A stretch of 64,000 nucleotides of DNA from Blasia pusilla (taxonomy: Eukaryota > Marchantiophyta > Marchantiopsida > Blasiales). Location of the stretch: positions 55,180,001 through 55,244,000 of the forward strand of contig CM114272.1 in NCBI GenBank assembly GCA_050084515.1. Direction: 5' to 3'. The position numbers and the translations under genes were made by a program. This document shows, one piece after another, positions 47,319 through 59,274 of the stretch (position 1 is its first letter; each line of letters starts with the position of its first letter). The notes beneath the pieces were generated by a model. The model did not search any database and was not told the origin of the DNA. It saw only the letters and a program-made list of their open reading frames with translations.

Positions 47319-50300
47319 TCAGAGATATCCTGGGTTTCCAAACGGATTGTTTGTAAATTGAGGGGCAGGAGCTCCATAAGGGACCATCTGACCTGGAATA
47401 CCACCCGGAGCAACACCAACAGGGAATGGGTTGACACCAGGGTTAGGGCCAAAAGGTGCACCAAAAGGATTAGGAGGCTGGACTCCCATGTGAGGTTGCT
47501 GCTGCATCATCATCTGTTGTTGCATCATATTAGCCATCTGAACATTTGCTGGTGGTGCGACCCCTCTAGATGCCATGAATGGATCATGGGGAACATGACC
47601 AACATCAAAAGGATTGGCTGCACCAGCAGGAATAGAATTATAGCTGTTTGGTGCTTGTCCGTAAGTCGATGGACGTCGTGTCAAGGCATCATCGTAAAGA
47701 CTGTCCAGTAGAAGTTTATCTAGTCCTCCCGCCTGCACCAAAATATTCCCGTGTTCAGTCTTCCTTCGGACACTTCACTCTTAAACCCAATCACTGAAGG
47801 AATCTTTGACAAAGTTATCACAACCATAAAAACCTCTATGATAGATTACGATAAAAATATTACAACTCATACCAGTTTGCTGTTATTTGGAGCACTGCCA
47901 TTGCTCGTTGGGTTGGTGACTAGAGCAAGCTCCCAACCTGATGTACCACTAGCAGGATCTATGCCCCCATTGGCATCATGTGAGGTCCCTGTTTGATTCG
48001 AGGAAGCTGAAGGTGCACAAAAGACAGACATTAAATCAGAAATATCAACTTAAAGCAGAAAGTCTGCATTCAGGTCCACCAAACTCAGGAAAGAGCCATA
48101 TTAGGAATGCATTGGAACTTTGGGAGCAGGGACACCTGGTGTCCCTGCGTCCCATCGTGCTCTTGGGAACTGTGGGCTGAAAATCAATTTGTTCTGTCAT
48201 TCATTCATGTCACTGTTCATGCGAGAATGTTTGCTTCTACCAAATTCACTACTCACCTTGCGGAACAATAGCAAGAGCCAGTGCATTTTGTTCTTCCAGG
48301 TGATTGGCATCCGGCAGCATGTCGCCGAGACCCTGAGAAAAACACGAAAAATTAAGGATCCAAATCCCTGTAAATCTCCCATGTTACTAGCTGCCCACAT
48401 AATTATCAACATCACTGATACATGGGCGCTTGTCCTGCCCAAATTGGTTCACGAGATTGACAAACTCTGCACATAATTACAGAAAATAGAGGACTTACCA
48501 GAAGATCAGTTTCGAAGGCTGGTGGTGCTGCAGGAGGACTCTCCTCTGTAACTGGGGGCGGTGGGGCAGGTGCAGCTTTTGGTGAGGCATCCTGGTAATC
48601 ACCCTCATCCTTGTACTCGGGAGAAGAGGGACCAGCAGTTATGCGCAAGCGTCCACCACCTCGCTCATCATAGTACTCCTGTGGAGCGAGAAGCTAGGTT
48701 AGTAGCTACTAATGCCTCCATAATGGATCTTGAATTAAAGTCACATCTGAACTAGGAACAATCTAGGCCACAGTGCTAACAAAACTCCACATTTAGAAAC
48801 ATACGCATGAAATTTTTTCACTCCAACAAAGTGACTTTACATTGGCTACACAAACAAACAAACAAACACAAACTAAGCACAAATTCACCCTACAATTTCT
48901 TTTGGAACATTGGAAACACGTGGAGCATCCTTCACATACTGCTCCATGGTGGAAAGGAAGGACTGTGGCGGCTGCACAATGACCAAACAATAGATGTGAG
49001 TTAATTGGAAAGATTGAAGGAGAGAAATAAACATAACGAAAAATATTGTGAAAGATCAACTTTATCAAACATGAGGGAGAGTTCCCCTGACATAATTTTG
49101 AGACCTGACTCTTCACTTTGTACGCAGACATGGACTACAAACCTGTTCAAGGGTTGGAAACTGGAAGTTTCGAGCAAGCTCTAGACCCTTGCACACCTCA
49201 TAAAATTCAGAAAGTCTCTCAGCCTGCCAAATTAACCATATGTCCACAGATCAGATATACTCACATACCTTGGGGACTACTCCTAAGCCAACAACTAATT
49301 TTGATAACCAGCAGAAGCAAAAAGTTCCTTGGTATTGTTCAGGTAAAAATCGGCCACATTCTTCTTCATTCAAAACTACGAAGTAAGAAGATGAATTCTA
49401 TCACAAAAGCTTCTCATAGCAAGAACAGAACTTGAAAATTGAGTTGAAAACAAACTCCTAGCTATCATGGGGATGAGAATTACAAGTCAACTAAATGAAG
49501 CCTTATGCCTTTCCATCTACTGAGTTAATACCTGTTGTCCTGCTTTCTTGTAAATGTCCAAAGCTGTTATGGCATCATGCCGCTGCATTTCAAAGAACTG
49601 CCACCCACATACAAATACCATCAGTTTTTCAAGTACTTGCCTTTATCACATATCATTTGCTCTCATATACACGTATTGAATCATCAATTACGTTTCCAAC
49701 TTAAAAATGCAATTGAATCCTTCACCTTGTCTACTAAGTTGATAATTCCATCATTAATCGCTCGGTACAGCTTGAAACTTTCTTTCAATACCTGCAGCCA
49801 TGAAAAGAAGCAACGGCCAAAGTACAATAGCATTATTCCTCCCTCTATAGAACAGACATGAGCATGCATATGACAAACTAGTATCCAATACAGAATGCCC
49901 ATCAATTCCAAAGACTAAATGAAAAGGCAACCGTTTTTTTCTGGTGAGCACTCAAACAAGAGTACAGAAGGGCACATACCAGGCCGAGCGCAGCCTGGAT
50001 ACAATAATTGCTCACAGCTGCTCCTTCTGGCTGCAGAGCAAGAAAATAAAATTGTAAGTGACCTCAGCACAGTCGGTGTGGAAGCCTAGTCAGAGGGTAG
50101 ACTTAGCGTACAAACTGCGGATAACTGAGAAATGTACAATTGTTTTAAAAATGTGAAGGACGAATAAGTCAATGAACTGCTAAAGGATATACACAGACAG
50201 CTCCTTACCTGGCAGCCCATAAGGCGATGCAAGAGTTGCTGCAATGCAGGAAGGTGCTCAAGCAACTCATCTGTGTCCAGTTCTCTTGTCTTACTATGTC

Positions 50301-52308
50301 CCTGCTACCCACATGGAGAGAGTGAAGATCTACTCAAGATAGCTCACATCGACACGCGAGTATGTACAAATCTGAAACTTGGCCTAAAGTTTCAAAAACC
50401 AACTTCAGAAACTTACAGAGGAGCGCTCAGATTCCACATCATATTTCAAAACACGGAAGCTTTCAAGACGTTCCTCCAGAAAGAGTGCATACGTTCGCAC
50501 CCACGCAGAATAGTCCCAAGCTGAATAAAACACACAGCACGTAAGGAGGGTGAGCAAGACCATTTCGAAATGAAGGCAATCTGAGCCAGTAACCAAATCT
50601 AACTTTCCAGAGAACTTAGCTCGGATAAATTACCCTACCATTTGGGCTTGAATCATCTTTGAAATTAGATAGATTGAGGATCTGGCCTCTGCTCCGAGAA
50701 TAGTTTATGAGTTCCTCACGAAATGTTGGATCTCCTTCTCTCAAAGTCCGGTGAATAACCATCATAGCCTTCAATGCTACCTGAACATGAAATCCATCAA
50801 AGTTATTTAGAGCAAGTGGGCTGATATGGTAACATGACAGTAGTTGCTGCGCCAACATACCACTTACTCACAAAACGTGACCAAAACCCCCCAGGAGACT
50901 TGTCTCTAAAAGAGGCCCAAATAAGTATCCACTCTTCTCAGACTGGGGACTCTCGGAGAATCAAGTGGACTACTCTGCAGACTACCCACTAGTAAGTCTA
51001 GAGAGCCCCACTCCAATTTCTTTCCAGAAAATCACTCTGAAACATTGAAAAGGTGCAATTCAGTTCCAGGAACACCGGCAAGGCCGTTCGCCCTTTGGTA
51101 CCATCAAATCTGCGATGTCATGGCATACTGGTTACCACCACAGCAACTGCTCAAGTAAACAGATCCGCTAGCACGTAACCTACAACCAAATGTGAGCCCA
51201 CCCATGAAACACAATTCATCTTCAGTGACAACCCTTACTTTCCCCGACCACCAAAATGACAAGGCAGCATCAGGCAGTTGATATCACACATTTGACAGAT
51301 AGGCCGAAAATTGGGACCAAAAAAAACTTACAGTCCAGTTATGAGTTTTTGCTATTCGCCTAGCAAGCGCATGTATGCAATAAGCTACATCGGCTCGAGG
51401 TCTTGCTGCGGATGTTGCAGCAAATATTGCTGTCAAAACACGGGGGAAGGTAATAAGTCAAACAAACGAGATGAACAATTTCCCCAAAATCACACATCCA
51501 TTGTGAAGATGAAGCACGCTGAGGACCAGAACAAGGAAAAGCGTCCATAATCAGACAGATCCCCTTGACAGGCAAGAAAGTGGTCGCAGCCCTGTGCCTC
51601 TTATTTCAAGGGCATCTTGCTGAGCAGATCCGAAAGATGAACTCTCGCACCGCTAATAGCAAAGACGCACTGAGAGATGTGGGGAACAGTCATGTCGTAT
51701 CGTGGCACGCTCCAGATAAACGAGGTCGACAAAGAGGAGTGAATGTTATGCCACTAGATCTGGGAAGGAGAATCAATAATGTGCTTGATCCGACATCTAG
51801 GTTTATGGCAGTACTCACTTCGTACGTGCTTTTCCTTGGGAGGGCATTCAACATGATTGGTTGCCTTAACGACAGCGATGTCCAAATCCTGCCACAGTTG
51901 CCCAACAGAGCGACGTCAATTCCAAAACCGCAAATACAATTCGAACCTCACGGACCACAGATTCAAGTCTTTCCCCACATACGCGCTCCATTCCTACGCA
52001 TTACAATCCCTCGTCTCCCAAAACAGCTGCACTTACCACGATCTGCCCACTTCAGCTTAGCAGGGCATTTCGGCAACCTGCGAAATCGAAGAAAAAATCA
52101 CCCTGCCCTCCCACCATGTTCTACCGACGGCTTCATCAACCAAGATTGAACTAGACGAACCAACCATCAGTACAAGTCACCTAAACCCTAAGAGAAACAC
52201 AGATCGCACCTTGTAGTCGCTATTAACTTTCGCGAGTCCGACCTTGGTCGAATCCTTAATCGCGCCGAGCGCCTTCCTAATGCTCTGCTGCGTCGATCCC
52301 CCCGCCAT
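47319..52308 (-). CDS. PICALM: AP180/CALM-type clathrin assembly protein (ANTH domain)
   Basis: Join on the minus strand: 52210..52308, 51819..51888, 51332..51429, 50639..50780, 50417..50520, 50209..50301, 49980..50030, 49726..49791, 49532..49597, 49143..49223, 48894..48971, 48499..48678, 48257..48332, 47873..48006, 47319..47732. This gives 583 residues, and all phases and GT-AG sites agree. The protein recruits clathrin and cargo to PI(4,5)P2-rich plasma membrane in endocytosis. The N-terminus [20 protein letters not shown] opens the ANTH domain (to about 300). Its lipid motif K-x9-K-x-K-H is intact (K41, K51, K53, H54). [16 protein letters not shown] (66-81) and REGDPTF are family hallmarks. 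The C-terminal half is disordered, with GWELALV near 423-429, one DPF (496-498, AP-2 binding type) and four NPF motifs (486, 534, 547, 575, EH-domain binding type) plus a Met/Gln run (515-525). The length is normal for plant PICALM1-3. The exon 11 donor (48893) is the least certain junction. Confidence 0.93.
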
Positions 52309-52475
52309 CCCTACCTACGGACTCCACACACAAAATTATGAAACCTGCCTCCGCAACACGGTTTCCCCGACTCGTTCGCCCCAGCCCGGTCCGAGATCCG
52401 TCCGGGATCACCACCCCTGAACTCGCATCTCTACGGCTCGACCCCCATCATCACTACCAGCCCTAATACCATTTC

Positions 52476-52505
52476 TCGCCTCGCCTCGCCTCGCCTCGCC
52501 TCGCC
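52476..52505 (+). repeat. (TCGCC)6 pentanucleotide repeat
   Basis: Six perfect units about 170 bases upstream of the clathrin adaptor start codon, probably in its 5' leader. On the transcribed sense it reads (GGCGA)6. Confidence 0.85.
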
Positions 52506-53257
52506 CGAAGCCCTGATCTCCTCGATCCCAAACTCTTAAGCTTCCCTCCGCAATGTCCGCGCAGCGCCACTCCGACCCCGACACCTTGAACTTGAACTCG
52601 TCTCTTCGCGGGTGCGATCGACCTGCGAGCGAACAACAACAAACGGCACCGCAACGCCACGCCACGGCGCGGGGTGACGGAGAGGGCAGAGATCAGGGCA
52701 GTAGAGAGAGAGAGAACACGGTGCCCAGAGCATGAGTTTCCAAGTCCCGGATGGAGGAGCACTACGAACTCTAGGAAATCACTCGACACGACGACGATAA
52801 ACTAGGCTCCACCTATCCTTCGTCCGTCCGCGGAGAGAGGAACAAAGGCCCCCCGAGGGAGCGGGGCCGGACGTCGCTCTGCTCGGTCATTTCCAGCACA
52901 CCACCGGCCCACGTGTCCCCTTCCTTTTGGACCCTTCCTCCAGCAGCTTTCGACTCACGACAAAACTCCTCCAATCGCAGACCCTCTGCTGGAGCCGCTT
53001 CATATCCGGTCCCCCCCTCCCAACCGCGCGGCGCCCGCCTTCACTCATTGGCCTCGCGCGATAGCCATCGCCCATCAACTCCTCGCGTGGGACTGTGCGC
53101 CTTCCCTTCCCTTCCCTTTGTGAGGCCTCCTCGCCGCGCGGCGCTCCCGGACGGAGTGACGGACGGACGGACGGGCCCCTCCCTCTCTCAGCCCGGCTCC
53201 CGCCCCCGGGCGGGAGGGGTGGTGGAGCAGGTGCGTCCGCATCGTACTCTGTACCCC

Positions 53258-53318
53258 GTCGGTCGGTCGGTCGGTCGGTCTGTCTGTCTGTCAGCCAGTC
53301 AGTCAATCAATCAATCAT
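53258..53318 (+). repeat. Compound tetranucleotide repeat (GGTC)5(TGTC)3(AGCC)(AGTC)2(AATC)3
   Basis: About 15 four-base units in unbroken register, changing step by step in their first two bases while keeping TC in nearly all. It lies about 950 bases upstream of the clathrin adaptor start. A (GGAC)n tract lies nearby at about 53157-53174. Confidence 0.85.
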
Positions 53319-56300
53319 ACGCTCCACAGAAATACAGGACATAAATGATAAAAGAACCCTCCGGAGCGTTCCGGGCTCGGGACTCGTTCGCTCCCGAGTC
53401 CCGGGCGGCTTCGTCGTGTTCGTAGGGTTCTGCCCCCGAAACTGTTTTTCTTTTGCGTCACGTTTGTCTTCCTTCCCCGGGCATCCTCCGGTCAGACGGA
53501 CCATTCTCGCTCTCCGCAGTCAACATCATCGGCCACTACTGCTCTGCTTACGGGGAACCGGTCATTCCTATATGGCTTCTCCCATACGCGGGTCAGTGAG
53601 GCTTCCCCTCTTCTCCCTCTCCAGTTAGGATACCGACGGGTGTCGAACTATCCGTGGCCATGATGAATCCTTGGAAAATTTAGCCCTTTATGCTAACACC
53701 AACCTTCGGAATCTCTCTTTTTCTCCTCGCTTTTATTTCCTCGCCCAAGCTCAATCCACTGGAAGGGAAAAGCTCATTATTTCCGTCCCACGTCTTTGGG
53801 CACCTCATTTCGATCGTCTAAACTACTTTTAGACGATCGCATCGTATTTTTCGAGGATTACACGACACTTTGTTGTGTGACATGTGGCAGGAATGATTTA
53901 TTGAAGTGACCTCAAGAAGAAAAAACAAATCTTTTAATTTTTAACCAATCGCTCCTGCTTTATTTGAAAGTACATAAATTGAGTTTTGAAACCTCATCCT
54001 TAGTAAGGTGCCCTTGAAAACGAAAAAATACCAAGTGAATAGCTCAAATTAAATTTAGAGCGATTCAAGTTAATGAAAACTCAGCACAATTGGGATCTTT
54101 TTAATCTTTTTTTCTGTCAAGGTGCTGAAAAATATTATGTGCTCGTTATTTTGATATAGGATTTCGAGATTTTCATAGATTCTCTTCAAAATGTTCTCAT
54201 CGCGCTGGTCGCTCTATGGTATGGGGGGCTTCAAAGCATCATCCTTAGATACCTCCGTTGATAACCATATGTAAAGATAGAGAGTGCAGTAAAATAGTCC
54301 ACAAGACGAATTCATGAATGAATCAGTTTTGGAGGCTAAATACGTGACTATATTGGATTAGTGACTTTGTGACCGAAGTTTTAAAAGAAGTACTCCGTTT
54401 AAATATTTTTTTAACTAATAAAGTTTTTAATTCGACTCGGATTTGTGTGTCTTGTGCTCCGATTATTAGGTGCCAAAATTTTTAAAAAAACCTTCAAAGT
54501 CAAATTCTGTCCATTTATAACATTACATACTATTTTATAAAATAAAAAAATATGAGAAGAAGAAACCATTTAAGAGCATCCAATTAACGCAACTCTGCCA
54601 TTAAAACAATCCAAAGTCAACTTCTTTCAACGTCTAATATTTTAAGTATCTAAAAAAATCTAAATACGAAAAGGAGAAACTTAAAAGCATAATCCTAGAA
54701 TATCCTTTGCACATTTGACAGATTATCGTAAGTCGAAAAAAATAAAATATATATTTTTGAGGTAAAAGAGGAAGGAAGGAAGTTTCCCACTTTAGCCTCG
54801 AAGCTCAAGAGTTCTGTTGATCAAATTCCTATCGAATAGTTGACTTTTAATTAATAATTAATGAAACAAACGTCAGCCCGTTTCAATTGGTCGTCTTCGA
54901 GTTGTTGTTTTTCATCATTTCTTCATTTCATTCCTTATGGTTGGCGACATATTAGCCATGGATTCTCCACATTCAAAAGATTTCAACTTTGTTATTTGCC
55001 TGGATGATTTTTCTACTCTATTTAGGTATCTTAATGAACTTGTCAAATTAATTTGATAATCTTGGAGTCATAGGTTTAAAACAATCTATTTCTAGCAGGT
55101 TGCTTGTGATAAGCCCGGGTTAGATTTAATTTTCTTTATTATCTTTTTTAATTCTAACTCCCTTTCTCAAAATGACACATATCGGCACCATAGGTGTTTT
55201 TAGAATACAAATGTTAACACGTTTCCTCAATCCCTGTCCTTTTTTAATTCTATAGATACTAGTATGAAGAAGAAAAGGCAAGTTGCCGATGAAAATTGTA
55301 AAAATTGGGGGATTCGAAGAATGAGTACGTGAAGGCAAAAACCGGCCTTAAAAAAGAAAATGAGGCACCCCTGAACTAGTTAGCATGCCCGTGTTTTGCA
55401 CAAAAGTGATTTTTAATTATTTTTTCATTTCAAAAGTTAATGATATTTTCCACTTTATTACATATACAAAGACTAATAATATTTCATTTTTATAATAATT
55501 CTACTTCTCAATTGAAATTTAAATAATCTTTTACTCCCTAAATAATTTCATTCCTCGAGAAAAGTTAAAGCAATATCTACTCTTCCCATTCCACTCATTG
55601 TACCAAAATAACATCCACTAACTAAATTATTACTTTTAACTAATGAAATTGTTTCTTTTTTCCATTACAATTCATTTTCCTTTCCAAAAATATTGAATGT
55701 GGATTAACATAATCATGTTTTAAATTTTTTAATCTAATTTATATTTTATTAAATATTTAAAGAGCAATAACATTATACTCTTCTAATTAATTTCACTCAA
55801 TTTAACTAATTAAATGATGCCCCACTCCCTTAAATAATTTCACCTTTCCATAAAAGTTAAAAAAATATATACTCCTTCTCCATTAAAATTCATTTTCACT
55901 TCCAATCAAACATGAACTAAGGCAAAATGGTAAATGTTTTGCTATGTGGTCTAATTATCTCAATATTTTGTCTTATTGTTTACCTAGATCACCTCGTATA
56001 ATATAAGTTAATTTAACTGAATCAATGGAAAAAATTCAAATATGTTTCTATTTTGTCTTATTGCACATATAAGGTCTCCCATTTTAAAATAAAATAAATT
56101 TTTAAAAAACCTACATATGTGACTATTCTTTTGTTTGTCAATCTTCACTCACAATTTATTCTATGCTACAAAATATCGTGATTATCCAAATTTGTGCCTT
56201 GTTTCTACTCTTTCGGACTAGGTTAATGCGCCCATCCGTTCAAGTTATGTTTACAATAGTTTAACTTACTTATGTGACAAAAGAAAAAGTTCATTTGGAG

Positions 56301-57179
56301 ATTTTTATTTTTGGCTATATGCCCTAAATTTTCCCCCAAAAACATTTTCTTACATATTTAAACAAGCAAGAAAATTAGTTGACCAAGGACGTCACTCCTC
56401 TCCATTTTACTTAAATGAACAAGTTTTGTAATATTTATCACACATATGAAAGGTGTTCCCATACTATTTTATAGCTTGAAAATGGAAAGCAATTACAAAA
56501 TAAAGGTAAAGTTCAACTATATAAAGTTCCATATGCAATGAGATGATTTCCCCTTACCGCATGATTCCTGTAGAGGTGAGGTAGTTGCTTAAGAGGCCCC
56601 CTACCCATTTACTACCCCTATAGCGGCCTCCTACAAACTATCATTTTTAAAAAGGCCCCTTTACCCGCTTGTGCCGGTATTTGAAATTGTTTCCACCGGT
56701 TTCGCCGGTTATGTTCTCGTAGGGCTTAGGTACCACGCAAGGTACACTGTTGCATGTGTGCATGGAAGAACTATGGATCGTGGTTGCAGGCATTTCGTTT
56801 AGCCGGGATAGTAATTTTAGGCGGGAAAACTTCAAAGGGTGTCTATCGACGGCTAAATACAGAGAAGTGCAGATGCAATATTGTAGTTAGAATCATAGAG
56901 GTTTTGAAGAATCATAGAGGCTTTCAAGCATGTTACCAAGGCAAGGAATGGGCGTGTCGAAATTGAGTGTCTGGACCAAGAAAGGGTAGGCAATATGTCA
57001 TTCTCTCCTACATGGGCGAAGGCTTTTGTTGTGCAGGTAGGAACCAGTGATGCAAGGTGTTATACTTACCCTGCTTGCGCCTTTAGAGGAAGTAGAGAAA
57101 TGGGCAACTGCAATAGGACGACCGAGCCACAAAGCAACAAAGGGCTTGTATTGATCACGTATGTGGCGAGCATGGATCA

Positions 57180-57668
57180 ATGACAAAGTGGATGTTTTTC
57201 TTGGGCTTAAATGATGATGTGGTTGAATACATTACTCAGAATGTTCAAAAGTTCATAGTTTGGCAAGGTGGAGATGCTTTTATGGGTATGTCTGTTGTAG
57301 ATTTTGAGAAGATGAGTATCGACAACCAAATCTCTCACGTACAAATGCAAGCACGTGGTATATGGATGTTTCTTTTGGAGCATAGAGGAGGAGCTTTAGA
57401 AGGCATTGTGCATACTGCTAATAAAAAACTCATCCCGCTTTGGAAGTCGCTTCCACTCGTGGTGAAAGTTAGTCACGAGGTTCAACCGGCGGATAAAGTA
57501 GGAGATGGATCTATTGATGATGTGACCACCTCTCTTAGAGAACATCGACTTACTGATGGCGTTGAGCAGCAGTTCACTACAGACCTCAGTAGTATCTTAG
57601 TAAAGGCTGAAGGTTTGCAAAAGAATCTTGGAGATATTGCGGCTAATATGCCCATCATTCAAACCTAG
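57180..57668 (+). CDS. Hypothetical open frame of 162 codons, possibly transposon-type
   Basis: Starts MTKWMFFLGLNDDVVEY and ends IAANMPIIQT. The composition is that of a real soluble, mostly helical protein: few Ser/Pro runs, and a C-terminal heptad-like LSSILVKAEGLQKNLGDI. I recognise no family. Beyond its TAG (57666-57668) the same frame continues as LQEVQTQVSSSQLGAS..., again coiled-coil-like, up to about 57800, so it may be one more gene in this block broken by a single stop. The direction is opposite to the other frames of 58-64 kb. Confidence 0.4.
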   Translation: MTKWMFFLGLNDDVVEYITQNVQKFIVWQGGDAFMGMSVVDFEKMSIDNQISHVQMQARGIWMFLLEHRGGALEGIVHTANKKLIPLWKSLPLVVKVSHEVQPADKVGDGSIDDVTTSLREHRLTDGVEQQFTTDLSSILVKAEGLQKNLGDIAANMPIIQT

Positions 57669-58052
57669 CTTCAGGAAGTTCAAACTCAAGTTAGTAGCTC
57701 CCAACTGGGTGCTAGTACATTGATCATATGCTTAAAGGATACACTGCGTGGTGGAGCGGATGTTGAACCACGCCCAATGGGTCCCCTTAATACCCAGTGA
57801 TTGTAAATGTGCATGCCTTTCTAATAAAGCACAATGGTTTCATAGTTTCCTTGTTAAACTTTTTGCGGCTATATGGTAATAGATATGCACCTACTCTGCA
57901 AAGTTTAAACATGCCAAACTTTTGGAATTTCGAGATGCAAGAATATCATATTTGTTCCACACTCATATGCCATATACTAACAAAACTTGGACATTTATTC
58001 ATTCAAAGGAGTCACATGAGTGTACAATGTCACTACTATCTGCATTGAGCTT

Positions 58053-58523
58053 CTACTCTAGAGGAGTCATACCATGCTTTTGCAATCTGTCTACTTCCTT
58101 TAGAGCCTGTTTGAGGGACGAGTTATGATCTCCTTCTTCTATGGAGATACCTAACTTACTCAGGAGTTCACTCAAGAATGTCGAATTCTCAACTATAATC
58201 TCTTTCATGGTAGTGACTCTATCTAATGCTTCAAGCCATAAAGCTGCAAAATCATATCCAAATAAGCCTAAGTTAGCATATAGCTCCTCTCTCTCACATA
58301 TCAAGGCAATGTGTCTATTTTCCAACACATCCAAGTACCTGTCCAATCTGGCGGCTGACTTCTCCTTTCGGTCTATTCTGTCCTCCTAGCAATGTAGATG
58401 CGTGGAGTGCTATGGCTTCACCCTTACATAAGACCTACACAACTCAAAAATTCGCTCATCCACAATTGATGGTTCACTGTCTACTAAAGTAGACCCTGGC
58501 CCAGTCTCGTCCACATTCCCTTC
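58053..58523 (-). pseudogene. Coiled-coil tail exons of an unidentified minus-strand gene
   Basis: A 32-codon exon-like segment (58428..58523) begins after a good acceptor (TTGTTTCACAG) with EGNVDETGPG and ends ERIFELCRSY before a GTAAGG donor, phase 0. The frame 58053..58385 then gives about 110 residues with strong heptad character: KSAARLDRYLDVLENRHIAL, and near the end LSELLSKLGISIEE and SLKQALKEVDRLQKH, then a stop. The gap between the two is only 42 bases if GAG at 58385 is the first codon, which is short for a plant intron; acceptors further in would give about 69. It is likely the C-terminus of the gene at 59275-61591, but the link is not proven. Confidence 0.4.
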
Positions 58524-58936
58524 CTGTGAAACAACACACCAACATAAGTTGAAAAATTTAGATGCCACCTGAAAATAACCGCCGGAACAGACATTTAACC
58601 GCCAAGAAACTTTCAGAGTTAGCCCTCTCTCCGTTTACGTCTCATTGGGAAAGTTTACCTACACACAAAAGCACTCAAATTGTGATGGAATTTATCCACC
58701 GTTGTAGAGGAATAGGAAAAACTATAAATATTCTCCCTCTAGACCCGCCTTAACCAAATGGAATTCTATGAATATCTGCCGTGACAGTTCTACCTCTCCA
58801 AAAATTTGTTGTGTCTCATTTTAATTCCCATGCCATTAGCCACAATAAGCAACAGTCAGAAAGCTAAACTATCTTTTATGATAATAATTAAAGAACCTTT
58901 GCATTAACGTGTTTGGGAGTGTAAGTAAAGGAACCA

Positions 58937-59233
58937 CTACCATTTGTTCTCTTGATGATAATTTTTTATCTTTTTCGGATTGACGTTAGCAGACATATCA
59001 TTTCCTTGTACAACACTTGGGTCATCTCCTCCACTTGCAATGTTGTGCAGCTTCTTAAATGGAACATTCCCCGCTTCATCCGCTCTTGATGAAGGTTTGT
59101 TGCAAGGGTGATTCTCATGGAACTCCTTCTCACCAGGTACTTGACGATCCACCTTTGTCCGCAAGCTAATCAAACTAAAGTCACATCCAGGATTTTGTTC
59201 AAAGTCATCACCAGGAAAACTAGTACTCTTCAC
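58937..59233 (-). pseudogene. Polar open segment of the same minus-strand locus
   Basis: Reads KSTSFPGDDFEQNPGCDFSL and continues hydrophilic to NPKKIKNYHQENKW and a stop. It is not in frame with the QT-repeat frame that ends at 59275, so either an intron (weak acceptor TTCTAAG just upstream) or a frameshift separates them. No domain is recognised. Confidence 0.3.
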
Positions 59234-59274
59234 TTAGAACGGGCGCCCTGCGTTTAGGAATCTCCCCATGTTGG

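Larger units (their letters stand above)
52309..56600. other. GC-rich promoter of the clathrin adaptor gene, then AT-rich spacer
   Basis: 52309-53640 is CpG-rich and full of short-unit repeats, and should hold the leader and promoter of the minus-strand PICALM-type gene. Frames of 100-180 codons on both strands here are made by the repeats and composition, and I do not call them. 53650-56600 is AT-rich with no frame above about 70 codons and nothing recognisable. Confidence 0.6.

Noticed and set aside
47358-47711. 117-codon plus-strand frame
   Set aside because: Antisense to the NPF-rich last exon of the clathrin adaptor.
51565-52149. 194-codon plus-strand frame
   Set aside because: Antisense to exon 2 and flanking introns of the clathrin adaptor; no domain.
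52408-53628. Overlapping 60-177-codon frames on both strands
   Set aside because: Produced by (TCGCC)n and tetranucleotide repeats and high GC in the promoter; amino-acid runs follow the repeats.
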